Source: Bombilactobacillus mellifer (lineage in GTDB: Bacteria; Bacillota; Bacilli; Lactobacillales; Lactobacillaceae). Taken from it: a stretch of DNA of 64,000 nt. Below, one piece after another: positions 8,809 to 18,127 of this stretch. The stretch spans positions 197,475 to 261,474 of the forward strand of contig NZ_KQ034028.1 of assembly GCF_000970795.1 (NCBI RefSeq), read 5' to 3'. The notes beneath the pieces were generated by a model. It saw only the letters and a list, made by a program, of their open reading frames with translations, had not been told where the DNA came from and did no database searches. Position 1 is the stretch's first letter. Every line of letters begins with the position of its first letter. The translations under genes and the position numbers were made by a program.

Positions 8809-8829
8809 TGTAAAACCTCCTGCTTTCAT

Positions 8830-9181
8830 TTTAGCAAATTTCCGAGGGGAGATTGGAGGAATCTATAGAATTGATAGCCTAGCGTTCAAATTAGTTGTAA
8901 AGTGGGTTTAGCAATTACTGAAAAAAGCAATCAGCATAATCATGCAATAGATCAGTTCAATTTTTACACAATATTGAATAAGTCTTGTTGGTTGCTAATT
9001 TTGCTTGCTGGTTAAATTTTCTGTTTTTTCCACCCCTAAGGAACTATCCCCCCAGCTTCAGAACAGCTCAAGTCCGCCTTTGTCAGTCGAAGGTCTGTGA
9101 GCGCTCAGGCGGCACTAGTTCTTTGCAGTCAGTGCTGGCGGGGGAGATAGAAACAATTTTTATTATTGGGAGGAGCCCCAA
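8830..9181. other. gene-free stretch holding the structured leader
   Basis: These 350 bases separate two divergent units. The left part is AT-rich and must hold both promoters, and the right part holds the folded leader at 9044-9150. A short open frame from 8985 runs through the leader stem but has no ribosome site and no protein-like composition, so I do not call it a gene. Confidence 0.5.
9044..9150 (+). promoter_or_regulatory. highly structured leader of the fumarate reductase gene
   Basis: CTATCCCCCCAGC 9044-9056 pairs with 9134-9150 (GATAG, GGGGG and GCT blocks, two small bulges), giving about 13 pairs. Inside it AGAAC 9060-9064 pairs with GTTCT 9118-9122 and CCGCCT 9074-9079 with AGGCGG 9107-9112, leaving a 27-base apical loop. 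The element ends 31 bases before the ATG and is far more GC-rich than the flanks. The layout resembles a cis-regulatory RNA, but I do not recognise it as any known riboswitch or T-box. Confidence 0.55.
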
Positions 9182-10588
9182 ATGAATGCGCGATATGTTT
9201 TTCAACCTACTTCTGTGCAACAATTGCGAGATCACTATGATCTAATTATTGTTGGCTCCGGTGCTGCCGGCTTAACTAGTGCTTTGCAGGCGGCGGAATT
9301 GGGACTGCAGCCTGTCATTTTAGAAAAAATGCCCCGTCTGGGTGGCAATAGCTCACGTGCTTCTTCCGGGATGAATGCCGCGGAAACTTTAGTCCAATTA
9401 CAGCATCATATTGTGGATAGCTATCAGGATTTTTATCAAGATACCTGGCGCGGGGGTGGTCAGCAAAGTGATCCGGGCCTGCTCCATTATTTTACTGAAC
9501 ATGCGGCTGCAGCACTGACTTGGCTTTCTGCCCACGACATCAATTTGACAGATTTAACCTGGACGGGAGCAATGGCGGTCCAGCGTACCCACCGTCCGGC
9601 CTCACAGGCGCCGATTGGCAGTTTTTTAATTACGGAATTGTTAAAGCAAATTGAACAAGCTCAAATTCCAGTGTTTACTAAAAGTGTAGTTCAAAAACTG
9701 TTGATGTCCCAGCAGTGCGTAACGGGTGTGCGGGTCCAAATCGATGGCACGACCCACCAGCTGCACAGTAAAGCGGTCATTTTAGCCACGGGGGGCTTTG
9801 GCGCTAGCACGGACCTGTTACAAAAGTATCGACCGGATTTGGTAACTTTAGCTACCACGAATCAACCAGGAACAACAGGCGATGGTTTACAGTTGGCGCA
9901 ACAAATTGGCGCCCAATTGGTCGATATGCAACAAGTACAGGTACACCCGACCGTAAACCAAGAGGGCTCACATCCCTATCTCATTGGTGAAGCAGTGCGG
10001 GGAGAGGGTGCGATCTTAGTCAATGCTCAAGGGCAGCGTTTTGTGAATGAATTAGCGACCCGTAAACAAGTTACGGCGGCAATCAATCAACTGCCTGGAA
10101 AAACAGCAACGCTCATTTTTGATCAGCAAGTGCGCCAACGTGTACCGGCAATTAATTTTTATGAGCAGATAGGTTTAGTGCAAACCGGCAATTCTTGGGA
10201 AGAGTTAGCACAACATTATGCTTGGCCTGTGCCGACTTTTTTACAAACTATTGCTACTTGGAATCAGGCCGTTACTAAGAAACAAGATCGGCAGTGGCAG
10301 CGGACTACTGGTTTGAGCGTTCCTTTAACCCAAAATCCGTTTTATGCGATTAAAGTAGCGCCAGCGGTGCATTATACGATGGGCGGTCTGGCGATTACTC
10401 CCCAAACGCAAGTATTAAACCAACAACAGCAAGTAATTCCCGGTTTGTTTGCGGCGGGAGAAGTGACGGGGGGATTACACGGTAATAATCGGCTGGGCGG
10501 AAATTCCATTGCAGAAACAGTAGTCTTTGGCCGCCAAGCAGCTCAGCAGGTATTTAAATATTGTCAGCACTGGGCCAAGCCCAAATAA
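9182..10588 (+). CDS. fumarate reductase flavoprotein (flavocytochrome c family)
   Basis: The 468-residue FAD_binding_2 protein has GSGAAG at 25-30 and the complete fumarate reductase active site by motif: His255 in HPTV, Glu270 and Arg273 in GEAVRGEG, Arg294 in NELATR (the proton-donor position), His397 in VHYTMGG and Arg437 in HGNNRLGG. It has no FMN_bind, heme or signal peptide, so it is soluble and needs an external donor. It likely reduces fumarate to succinate as an electron sink. It sits between the reductase/apbE group and the citrate cluster. GGGAGGAG precedes the ATG, and a structured leader precedes that. Urocanate-type substrates are a less likely alternative. Confidence 0.88.
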   Translation: MNARYVFQPTSVQQLRDHYDLIIVGSGAAGLTSALQAAELGLQPVILEKMPRLGGNSSRASSGMNAAETLVQLQHHIVDSYQDFYQDTWRGGGQQSDPGLLHYFTEHAAAALTWLSAHDINLTDLTWTGAMAVQRTHRPASQAPIGSFLITELLKQIEQAQIPVFTKSVVQKLLMSQQCVTGVRVQIDGTTHQLHSKAVILATGGFGASTDLLQKYRPDLVTLATTNQPGTTGDGLQLAQQIGAQLVDMQQVQVHPTVNQEGSHPYLIGEAVRGEGAILVNAQGQRFVNELATRKQVTAAINQLPGKTATLIFDQQVRQRVPAINFYEQIGLVQTGNSWEELAQHYAWPVPTFLQTIATWNQAVTKKQDRQWQRTTGLSVPLTQNPFYAIKVAPAVHYTMGGLAITPQTQVLNQQQQVIPGLFAAGEVTGGLHGNNRLGGNSIAETVVFGRQAAQQVFKYCQHWAKPK

Positions 10589-10595
10589 AAAAAAA

Positions 10596-10631
10596 GCCCT
10601 ACCCAAGACAGTGCAAGAGATCGGGTAGGGT
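10596..10631 (+). terminator. terminator after the fumarate reductase gene
   Basis: GCCCTACCC and GGGTAGGGT form a nine-pair stem with an 18-base loop. A-runs on the left make it efficient in the reverse direction; the T-run on the right is short. Confidence 0.6.
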
Positions 10632-10681
10632 TTACATAAAGTGGCAGGGAAATTGGAGTTTATAAAAGATAGGTGAGCCAA

Positions 10682-11467
10682 ATGGAGTTTACAACCACAG
10701 ATGGGGTGCGGTTACATTACACTGATCAAGGTTGCGGTCCGGTAGTAGTTTTATTAGCAGGGATCGGCAGTTTTAGTGTCGTATGGCAACCCACAATCGA
10801 CTTTTTACTACAACAAAATTACCGGGTATTAACTTTAGATGCCCGTAATCAGGGCTTGTCGGAACATACGGCACAGGGATTAAGAATCAGTCGACATGCG
10901 ATGGATGTCGCAGAATTGCTGGCATTCTTAGATATCGCCAATTTTATTGGTATCGGGCACTCAATGGGCGCGGCAACATGGTGGGCGTATGCCAGTCTTT
11001 TTGGCACCCGGCAGATGCAAGCCTTAATTGATATCGATCAAAGTCCGAAGATGATCAATGATGCACGTTGGCCTTATGGTTTTAAAAATTTAACGCAAAA
11101 TAATTTTTTTACTCTCTTGCAAGCGCCTTTTGGCCGGGCAACAGTGCAAAATTTACCGGATTCGGTTTATTATCAAAATCGAGCCTTACAAGCTAGCCAT
11201 CCATATGATCCCGAGCTAAACTATCCCTTTTTATTGGATCATGCTTTACAGGATTGGCGCGATGTTATTATCCATTTGCAGTGTCCATTTTTAGTGGTCA
11301 ATGGCGGACAATCGCCCTTTTTTGCACCGCGCTTTGGTCCCGTCGTAGCGGCTCTAGCGCCCAAAGGCCACCATTGTGTGATTGAACATAGTGGGCATCT
11401 ACCTATGACCGAATGTCCGCAAGCCTTTCAAAGGCAGTTGCAGCAGTTTTTACGACAGCTAAAATGA
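10682..11467 (+). CDS. alpha/beta hydrolase
   Basis: The 261-residue protein has the nucleophile elbow GHSMGA, the oxyanion region LLAGIGSFSVVW and a C-terminal HSGHLPMTECP carrying the catalytic histidine. This is the classical alpha/beta hydrolase fold of esterases, lactonases and carbon-carbon hydrolases. I choose the ATG at 10682 because AGGTGA lies six bases before it; a GTG at 10673 is within that ribosome site. It has no signal peptide. It stands convergent to the SorC regulator gene, with one base between them. The substrate is unknown; its location beside citrate and fumarate genes does not define it. Confidence 0.85.
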   Translation: MEFTTTDGVRLHYTDQGCGPVVVLLAGIGSFSVVWQPTIDFLLQQNYRVLTLDARNQGLSEHTAQGLRISRHAMDVAELLAFLDIANFIGIGHSMGAATWWAYASLFGTRQMQALIDIDQSPKMINDARWPYGFKNLTQNNFFTLLQAPFGRATVQNLPDSVYYQNRALQASHPYDPELNYPFLLDHALQDWRDVIIHLQCPFLVVNGGQSPFFAPRFGPVVAALAPKGHHCVIEHSGHLPMTECPQAFQRQLQQFLRQLK

Positions 11468-11468
11468 A

Positions 11469-12404
11469 TTATCCCACCGCCAACACCCGCTGGGCTACAG
11501 CCTCAGTCATAATGACTTCGGTTAATAAATGTCCTCTTAGAGCCCCTAAGAGGGCATTAACTTTAAATTTACTTTGAACAATGGCTAGCCGCTGAGGAAT
11601 ATGTTGAATTTGGTCTATACTTGCGCCAAAAGCTTTATCATGTTGCTTATTTAAAATATGTCCTTGCGAATCATAAGGCCGTCCAAAAAGCAAGCCGGCT
11701 ACTTGTTGAAAATCAACATCTGGGAAAATCTCTCTTTGATGTTGCTGCCATAAAGGCACATTGTGAAAAGAAGCAGCTGTTCCCAAGCCTGTAAATAAAA
11801 ACTCAGCTTGATTTAAAGCCGCCAAAGGAGCATGCAGCGCCGGCTCTAAGGCTAATTGTTGGCGTGTAGTATCGTTGAGAAGATATAATGGAGCTGGCAA
11901 GGTATAGTATGAACTATGATACTTAGCCGCGGCTTTTTGGGAGAGGGGGGTAGCTCCGGCAAAAGATTCAGATTTGAGACTTTGGCCCATCAATGGGATA
12001 AACAAAAGGTCTTCTTGCACGTGGGTTTGAAATTTACTAATTACTTGGGCCACGGTTTCACCCCAAGTCATGGTGACCACGTGACAAGCGGCAATTTGGG
12101 TTTGAATTGTTTCCGCTGCAAAAGTGAGCAGGTTTTGCTGGCTGTCACCCAGACAATCGGCATCTTTAATAATGAAAACGTTATCTAAAGCGAATTTATG
12201 ACTAATTTTTGATTCTAAGGTCCAATTACGAGCAATCGGAGCCTGAATATTAATTTGCACAATTCCTTGTTCGCGGGCCTGTTTTAAATATTTGGTGATT
12301 AAATAGCGGCTGATTTGATATTTTTGGGAGATTTGACCAAGGGTTAATTGAGCTAAGTAATAGTCCCGCGCTATTTGAGTAATAAGATCGGCTTTGGCTT
12401 TCAT
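11469..12404 (-). CDS. citI: SorC-family regulator, CitI-like
   Basis: The 311-residue protein has an N-terminal helix-turn-helix (residues about 18-47, LTLGQISQKYQISRYLITKYL) and a sugar-phosphate-isomerase-like sensor domain (TMTWGETVAQVI, FIPLMGQS, FTGLGTAA). SorC-family CitI proteins activate citrate clusters in Weissella and related lactic bacteria, sensing citrate. Here the gene is divergent to citM with 186 bases between the starts, which supports the same role. The ligand pocket cannot be judged from motifs alone. The symbol is assigned by family and context. Confidence 0.8.
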   Translation of the reverse strand: MKAKADLITQIARDYYLAQLTLGQISQKYQISRYLITKYLKQAREQGIVQINIQAPIARNWTLESKISHKFALDNVFIIKDADCLGDSQQNLLTFAAETIQTQIAACHVVTMTWGETVAQVISKFQTHVQEDLLFIPLMGQSLKSESFAGATPLSQKAAAKYHSSYYTLPAPLYLLNDTTRQQLALEPALHAPLAALNQAEFLFTGLGTAASFHNVPLWQQHQREIFPDVDFQQVAGLLFGRPYDSQGHILNKQHDKAFGASIDQIQHIPQRLAIVQSKFKVNALLGALRGHLLTEVIMTEAVAQRVLAVG

Positions 12405-12520
12405 ACTTTTGATTTCCTTCTCTCTGGCTTAAATTATGCCATGTTATGATTCGTGGTGCTAGTTTCATCGGTGGATAGTGGAGGTCTTAAATTTAAATTT
12501 TTAAAAAAATAGCGATTATT

Positions 12521-12556
12521 TTGAAAAATTACTAAATTGCAGTACACTGACTGTAC
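12521..12556 (+). promoter_or_regulatory. citM promoter with overlapping inverted repeat
   Basis: TTGAAA 12521-12526 and TACACT 12543-12548 are 16 bases apart. GTACA 12542-12546 and TGTAC 12552-12556 form an inverted repeat over the -10. Upstream is a very AT-rich tract (12485-12510), as expected for CitI-type operators. Confidence 0.5.
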
Positions 12557-12590
12557 AAAGTAATCATTCACTCAAAGGAGTACAGCCGCC

Positions 12591-13757
12591 ATGTCAGATA
12601 CAGAAAAGGATCGAATTTTCCAATTGCATGCCCATCACACAGGGGTCTTGAATATTCAATCCCAACTGGAGGTGCATAATCGTCAGGATTTGGCACGAGC
12701 TTATACGCCCGGCGTAGCATTTTTATCACAGGAAATTGCTAAAAATCCACGCTTAAAACGACAATATACTCTAAGTGGGAAATTAATTGTACTCATTACA
12801 GATGGGTCAGCCGTGTTGGGTTTAGGGAATCTGGGCCCAGCTGCCGGCTTACCGGTCATTGAAGGTAAAGCCCTTTTATATAAGGATTTGGCGAAGGTGA
12901 ATGCCTTACCCTTAGCCCTGGATCAAGTCCCAGTGGATGAAGCTGTAACCACCATCAAAAATATTTCTCAAACATTTGCCGGCATTCATTTAGAAGATAT
13001 TGCAGCCCCGCGCTGTTTTGAAATTGAAACCAAATTAAGCCAAGCGTTATCCATTCCGGTGTATCATGACGATCAGGAAGGAACGGCGATTGTGGTGCTG
13101 GCAGGGTTGTTGAATGCCGTGCAAGTCGTTGGCAAAGAACTGACCCAAGCACACATTGTTATTAATGGTGTCGGGGCTTCCGGCTATGCGACGGCGCGGT
13201 TATTGCATGCCATTGGTGTACAGCATTTAACCTTAGTAGATATCCATGGCGTCATTACCCCGGACGATCGACGTTACAATCGCTACCAACGCCAATTAGC
13301 TCAGGAGTTACACACGGCACCAGCACAAAAAGGGCAAACATTAACAGATGTTATCGCGCACCAGGATATTTTTATTGGCTTATCGGATCAAAATGTTTTA
13401 CAACCAGCTGATGTGCAGCAGATGAACAAGCAACCGATCATTTTTGCTCTTGCCAATCCAGTACCGGAAATTGCTCCGGCAAAAGCTGTCCAAGCAGGGG
13501 CGGCGGTGGTTGCAACGGGTTCAAGTAAATATCCTAATCAAGTGAACAATGTGCTTGTCTTTCCTGGATTATTTAAAGGCTTATTGCAGAGTTCTTTGGA
13601 GCAAGTGGATTATGGTTTGCAGTTGCTGGTGGCACAAAAGCTCGCGCAGTTAACTGCCCAACCAGATGCAAAACATATTATTGCGGATGTCTTTGATCCA
13701 CGCGTCGTAGCTGCAGTCAGCCAAGCAGTTGCGCAGTATGCGCAAAAAGGAAAATGA
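12591..13757 (+). CDS. citM: malic enzyme / oxaloacetate decarboxylase CitM
   Basis: The 388-residue NAD-malic enzyme family protein has YTPGVAFLS, the metal region HDDQEGTAIVVLAGLLNA and the nucleotide fold GVGASGYATARLL, plus IFALANPVPEI. As first gene of a citrate lyase cluster it most likely acts as the soluble oxaloacetate decarboxylase CitM, making pyruvate and CO2 from the oxaloacetate released by citrate lyase. A true malate-oxidising activity cannot be excluded. AAAGGAGTACAGCCGCC precedes the ATG. The citC gene starts 18 bases downstream, so the operon is continuous. Confidence 0.9.
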   Translation: MSDTEKDRIFQLHAHHTGVLNIQSQLEVHNRQDLARAYTPGVAFLSQEIAKNPRLKRQYTLSGKLIVLITDGSAVLGLGNLGPAAGLPVIEGKALLYKDLAKVNALPLALDQVPVDEAVTTIKNISQTFAGIHLEDIAAPRCFEIETKLSQALSIPVYHDDQEGTAIVVLAGLLNAVQVVGKELTQAHIVINGVGASGYATARLLHAIGVQHLTLVDIHGVITPDDRRYNRYQRQLAQELHTAPAQKGQTLTDVIAHQDIFIGLSDQNVLQPADVQQMNKQPIIFALANPVPEIAPAKAVQAGAAVVATGSSKYPNQVNNVLVFPGLFKGLLQSSLEQVDYGLQLLVAQKLAQLTAQPDAKHIIADVFDPRVVAAVSQAVAQYAQKGK

Positions 13758-13775
13758 ATAAAAGAAGGTGATGCG

Positions 13776-14831
13776 ATGGCTAAAATCGTTACTTTAGATT
13801 TACAGAATCCGGATGTGTTGCCAGTTTGGCAACGACTATTACAGACGTTAGGCCTTCAGAATTTTACTCCGGCAGAAGTGGCGCATCTGGATTTTACTTT
13901 GGGATTATACGAGGATCAGCAATTAGTCGCCACGGCCTCTGCCGCGGGCAATGTAATTCAATATGTTGGTGTCAATAATGAAGATCAAGTTAGTGGTTCG
14001 CGTTTTAATACCATTATTAGCGCGGTAACTAATCGACTATTTCAAAAGCAGATTTTTCACATTTTTGTGTTTACTAAGCCCCAATATTCCCGTAGTTTTC
14101 AGCATGTTGGTTTTCATGAGTTGACTCGCTCGCCGCAGGCAGCTTTTCTGGAAACGGGGACGCCCGACGTCCATGATTATTTAGCTCAAATTCCGGCCTT
14201 TCCCGCTGCAGTCGGAGCAACCATTGCGGGCATTGTCATGAATGCTAATCCGTTTACTTGGGGCCATCGTTATCTCATCGAGCAGGCTTTGCAAGCCAGT
14301 GATGCGGTTTATGTGTTTGTTGTGAATACCGATGCATCCTTATTCACGACTGCAGAACGGCAACAGTTAGTCGAAGCCGGAACGGCTGATCTGAAAAAAG
14401 TTATCGTGGTCAATGGCGGTGACTACATGGTCAGTTATGCAACGTTTCCGGCTTATTTTTTACCATCAACTGAGGCAACAATCCAATATCAAACCACTTT
14501 AGATGCCCAAATATTTCGCGATATTATTGCTCCTGCTTGTCATATTAAGGTGCGTTTTGTCGGTACGGAGCCATTATCCAAAACAACGGGTATTTATAAT
14601 CAAGTATTAGCTGAAATATTGCCTCCCCAAGTAGCCTTGAAAGTAATTGATCGTAAAAAGGATGACCAGAATCATTATGTAACGGCTACACAGGTGCGCC
14701 AACAAATTGCCGCCGGTCAATTAGACGATCTGGCATTCTTAGTGCCGCCGTCTACTTATCAATTTATTCAACGTCATGCCCAGGAATTACACCAGCGTAT
14801 TCAGAAAGGACAACAAATTCATGGAAATTAA
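13776..14831 (+). CDS. citC: [citrate (pro-3S)-lyase] ligase CitC
   Basis: CitC acetylates the thiol of the citrate lyase prosthetic group with ATP and acetate, switching the enzyme on. The 351-residue protein has an N-terminal GNAT-like domain (residues 1-140) and a nucleotidyltransferase domain beginning GIVMNANPFTWGHRYLIEQA, with the HxGH-like NPFTxGH motif, and later DRKKDDQNHYVTATQVRQQI. The length is normal for the family. AGAAGGTGATGCG precedes the start. Its last codons overlap the start of citD (ATG 14821), indicating translational coupling. Confidence 0.93.
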   Translation: MAKIVTLDLQNPDVLPVWQRLLQTLGLQNFTPAEVAHLDFTLGLYEDQQLVATASAAGNVIQYVGVNNEDQVSGSRFNTIISAVTNRLFQKQIFHIFVFTKPQYSRSFQHVGFHELTRSPQAAFLETGTPDVHDYLAQIPAFPAAVGATIAGIVMNANPFTWGHRYLIEQALQASDAVYVFVVNTDASLFTTAERQQLVEAGTADLKKVIVVNGGDYMVSYATFPAYFLPSTEATIQYQTTLDAQIFRDIIAPACHIKVRFVGTEPLSKTTGIYNQVLAEILPPQVALKVIDRKKDDQNHYVTATQVRQQIAAGQLDDLAFLVPPSTYQFIQRHAQELHQRIQKGQQIHGN

Positions 14832-15114
14832 AACAACTGCAGTGGCAGGAACCGTCGAATCTTCTGATATTCAAATTATGCTTTCTGCGGGTCATCAAGG
14901 AATTCAAATTGAATTAGAATCCGATGTGGAAAAAGTTTTTGGTGCACAAATCCGCCAAACCATTACCACCACGTTGCAACAATTAGGTTTATCGCAAGTT
15001 AACGTGAAAGCGGTAGATAAAGGCGCACTGGATTGTGTCATTAAAGCCCGGACAATTACCGCGGCCCAACGTGCTTGCCAAACTACAGACACGCCCGCTT
15101 GGGAGGTGCTTTAA
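14821..15114 (+). CDS. citD: citrate lyase acyl carrier protein CitD
   Basis: The gamma subunit has 97 residues. The start at 14821 overlaps the end of citC by 11 bases and gives MEIKTTAVAGTVESSD. Ser14 is the position that carries the phosphoribosyl-dephospho-CoA group in this family. A longer in-frame reading from 14776 would add 15 residues inside citC without family support. The downstream citE ATG follows the stop directly. It carries acetyl/citryl thioester during the lyase cycle in the cytoplasm. Confidence 0.93.
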   Translation: MEIKTTAVAGTVESSDIQIMLSAGHQGIQIELESDVEKVFGAQIRQTITTTLQQLGLSQVNVKAVDKGALDCVIKARTITAAQRACQTTDTPAWEVL

Positions 15115-16029
15115 ATGGTGGCAGAACAAGAACGGCTGCGTCGAACAATGATGTTTGTACCAGGCAATAATCCATCGATGGTTAAAGACGCTGGTATTTA
15201 TGGGGCAGATTCTATTATGTTTGATTTAGAAGATGCGGTGTCCCTGGCGGAAAAAGATGCTGCCCGAAATTTGGTTTATGAAGCACTTCAAACCCAAGAT
15301 TATGGCACGGCCGAATTAGTAGTCCGGATTAATGGTGCGGATACAAATTTTTATACGAATGACATTAAAGCCATGGTTAAAGCCGGAATTGATGTCATTC
15401 GCTTGCCGAAAACTGAATCAGCCGCCATGATTCAACAACTGGAACAAGATGTACTAGCAGCCGAAAAAGAATTTGGCCGCCCGATAGGGTCCACACATTT
15501 GATGGCGGCAATTGAAAGTGCCAAGGGAGTTTTAAATGCACCGGCGATTGCTGCTGCGTCTTCACGAATGATTGGCATTGCTTTATCGGCGGAAGATTAT
15601 ACGACAGATATGAAGACTCATCGCTATCCGGATGGCGCCGAATTAGAATTTGCCCGCAATATGGTTTTGCATGCGGCTCGGGCAGCGGGGATTGCCGCTT
15701 TTGATACGGTCTTCACGGATATGAACGATACCGAAGGTTTCTATCGCGAAACCCGTTATATTCATCAATTAGGTTTTGATGGTAAATCGCTAGTTAATCC
15801 GCGTCAAATACCTATGGTCAATCAAGTGTATGCGCCCACACATTCGGAAATTGATCATGCTAAAAGTGTTTTGCAAGCTATTCAACAAGCCCATGCTCAA
15901 GGTTCGGGGGTAGCGGCTTTAGATGGTCAAATGATCGATCGACCGGTGGCTTTGCGGGCACAACGAGTTATGAAATTAGCACAAGCATCACATATTGTGG
16001 ATGAGGAGGGCAATTATCTTGAAAAATAA
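15115..16029 (+). CDS. citE: citrate lyase beta subunit CitE (citryl-CoA lyase)
   Basis: The 304-residue TIM-barrel protein of the HpcH/HpaI superfamily cleaves the citryl thioester to oxaloacetate and acetyl thioester. Visible are [46 protein letters not shown] and [23 protein letters not shown] in the citD tail is its ribosome site, and the ATG follows the citD stop with no gap. The 3' end overlaps the citF start by 11 bases, so subunits are made in a coupled way. Confidence 0.95.
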   Translation: MVAEQERLRRTMMFVPGNNPSMVKDAGIYGADSIMFDLEDAVSLAEKDAARNLVYEALQTQDYGTAELVVRINGADTNFYTNDIKAMVKAGIDVIRLPKTESAAMIQQLEQDVLAAEKEFGRPIGSTHLMAAIESAKGVLNAPAIAAASSRMIGIALSAEDYTTDMKTHRYPDGAELEFARNMVLHAARAAGIAAFDTVFTDMNDTEGFYRETRYIHQLGFDGKSLVNPRQIPMVNQVYAPTHSEIDHAKSVLQAIQQAHAQGSGVAALDGQMIDRPVALRAQRVMKLAQASHIVDEEGNYLEK

Positions 16030-17557
16030 TGTGAATCGCGAGTTGCCGGAGAAGTGGATGCAAAAATGGGATTACCAAGGATATCAAAGCTCCCAAACTG
16101 GTAATCCCGTGATCCAACGAGTGGCTCCCAAAGTGCACGTTTCCACTGGCGATGGTAAAGTAGTTGATTCTTTGGAACAATTAGTTCCCAAGCTGGTTCA
16201 TAATGGAATGACTATTTCTTTTCATCATCATTTTCGTAATGGAGATTTTGTGTTTAATCAAGTTATGCGCGTAATTATTGACGCGGGGATTCAAGATTTA
16301 ACCTTAGCCCCATCTTCATTGACTGATGTCATGAATGACATTGTCATTGAAGCCATTCAAAAGGGGACAGTGACACAAATTACGAGCTCCGGCATGCGCG
16401 GTTCTTTAGGCGACTTTGTTTCGCACGGGCACTTAAAAAATCCGGTCATTTTTCGATCCCATGGTGGCCGGGCGCGGGCGATTGAGGATGGCGATCTGCG
16501 AATTGATGTGGCTTTCTTAGGGGTACCCAATGCCGATCGCTTAGGAAATGCCAACGGTATGGCCGGACAAGCAGTTTTTGGTTCTTTGGGTTACGCTTTA
16601 ATGGATGCCCAATATGCGAATCAAGTGGTGTTATTGACAGATAACCTGGTTGCTTATCCCAATACTCCTGCTTCGATTAAACAGACTCAAGTCGACTACG
16701 TTGTTCCCGTGGCGCAGGTGGGTGACCCTGATAAAATCGGTTCCGGAGCGACGCGATTTACCAAAGACCCTAAAGAACTCAAAATTGCTTCTTTGGTGAA
16801 TGAAGTGATTACACATTCACCCTATTTTCAGGATGGTTTTTCCTTTCAAACGGGGTCCGGTGGAGCTGCGTTAGCCGTAACCCGCTATTTACGTCAATCG
16901 ATGTTAGATCATCATTTTCAGGCAGCTTTTGCTTTAGGTGGGATTACCAAACCGACTACTGATTTGTTAAATGAAGGTCTTGTCCGTAAAATTATGGATG
17001 TCCAAGATTTTGATCGCGGGGCCGCGGAATCTATGCAAACCAATCCCAAGCAACAAGAAATTGATGCTTCGTGGTACGCGGATCCCAATAATAAAGGCGC
17101 TATGGTTGATCAATTGGACATCGCCATTTTAAGTGCCCTGGAAGTCGATACGCAGTTTAATGTCAACGTAATGTCCGGCTCGGATGGCGTCATTCGCGGA
17201 GCCATTGGTGGTCATCAGGATGCTGCTCATGCCAAATTAACGATTATTTGTGCTCCTTTGGTGCGCGGACGTATTGCCACCATCGTGCCAGCAGTCACTA
17301 CAATTGTGACTCCTGGAGATTCCATTGATGTGGTGGTGACCGAATATGGCATTGCAATCAATCCGCGACGTTCCGATTTAATGGCTGCGCTGCAACAAAT
17401 ACCCGGAGTACCGGTTTTAAGTATCGCTGAATTACAAGCTTTAGCCCAAAAGAAAGTGGGCCAACCCCAGCCGTTAACTTTTACAGAGCAAACGGTAGCG
17501 TTAATAGAATATCGGGATGGCACCATCATTGATCAGATTAAGGCGGTACAGGATTAA
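16019..17557 (+). CDS. citF: citrate lyase alpha subunit CitF (citrate CoA-transferase)
   Basis: The alpha subunit exchanges acetyl for citrate on the carrier protein. The protein has 512 residues from TTG 16019, which lies eight bases after GAGGAGGG; an upstream TTG at 15995 precedes that ribosome site. Family signs are [17 protein letters not shown] near the N terminus, [28 protein letters not shown], the [19 protein letters not shown] segment and [15 protein letters not shown]. The length is normal. It overlaps the end of citE and is followed by citX. Confidence 0.95.
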   Translation: MKNNVNRELPEKWMQKWDYQGYQSSQTGNPVIQRVAPKVHVSTGDGKVVDSLEQLVPKLVHNGMTISFHHHFRNGDFVFNQVMRVIIDAGIQDLTLAPSSLTDVMNDIVIEAIQKGTVTQITSSGMRGSLGDFVSHGHLKNPVIFRSHGGRARAIEDGDLRIDVAFLGVPNADRLGNANGMAGQAVFGSLGYALMDAQYANQVVLLTDNLVAYPNTPASIKQTQVDYVVPVAQVGDPDKIGSGATRFTKDPKELKIASLVNEVITHSPYFQDGFSFQTGSGGAALAVTRYLRQSMLDHHFQAAFALGGITKPTTDLLNEGLVRKIMDVQDFDRGAAESMQTNPKQQEIDASWYADPNNKGAMVDQLDIAILSALEVDTQFNVNVMSGSDGVIRGAIGGHQDAAHAKLTIICAPLVRGRIATIVPAVTTIVTPGDSIDVVVTEYGIAINPRRSDLMAALQQIPGVPVLSIAELQALAQKKVGQPQPLTFTEQTVALIEYRDGTIIDQIKAVQD

Positions 17558-17590
17558 TTGGGTAAGACCGGAGTTAATAAAGGTAAAAGC

Positions 17591-18118
17591 GTGCTTAATA
17601 ATGTATTTACTGCGGGCATTCCGCAAACGATTACCGCTGTTTTACAACAACGGGATTTGCGTGCGGCGACCCAAACTTATTGGTTAAATCACTGTCCGCA
17701 GGCCACCTTGATTGACGTTAAATTGAATATCCCCGGACCTATTAAAAATAATTTAGCATTAAACTTTTTATTTAATCAAGGACGGTCTCGCTGGCTACAA
17801 GGGGAGCCTGCTTTGCACTTAGTGGTGGAGTGGAATTGTCCTAGTGGCAATGAGGCTCTCTATTGGACAACGCAAGAGGCGGTCGCTGTGAAACAACGGG
17901 CCATTGTTTTTGAAGAGCAAGATACTTTAGGCCGGTTATTTGATATTGATGTTTTAAAAGCACCCGACGTACATCTCAGCCGTCAAGATTTACAGTTGCC
18001 TAGTCGACGTTGCCTAATTTGCCCGCGTCCGGCCAAACAATGTGCGCGTTCTCGCCAACATAGTATTAAGGAATTACAATTATGGATTAGTCAATTATTC
18101 CTACAAGAACAAAGTTAG
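17591..18118 (+). CDS. citX: holo-citrate lyase synthase CitX
   Basis: CitX transfers the triphosphoribosyl-dephospho-CoA prosthetic group to CitD. The protein has 175 residues from GTG 17591, which follows AAAGG with about seven bases; the more upstream TTG 17558 has no ribosome site and would add 11 non-family residues. The signature region LGRLFDIDVL and the C-terminal cysteine-containing RRCLICPRPAKQCARSR are typical. It sits between citF and citG in the usual biosynthesis order. Confidence 0.9.
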   Translation: MLNNVFTAGIPQTITAVLQQRDLRAATQTYWLNHCPQATLIDVKLNIPGPIKNNLALNFLFNQGRSRWLQGEPALHLVVEWNCPSGNEALYWTTQEAVAVKQRAIVFEEQDTLGRLFDIDVLKAPDVHLSRQDLQLPSRRCLICPRPAKQCARSRQHSIKELQLWISQLFLQEQS

Positions 18119-18127
18119 GACCCAAAG

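Noticed and set aside
8985-9185. 66-codon open frame before the fumarate reductase gene
   Set aside because: It runs through the paired arms of the structured leader, has no ribosome site and its translation is not protein-like.
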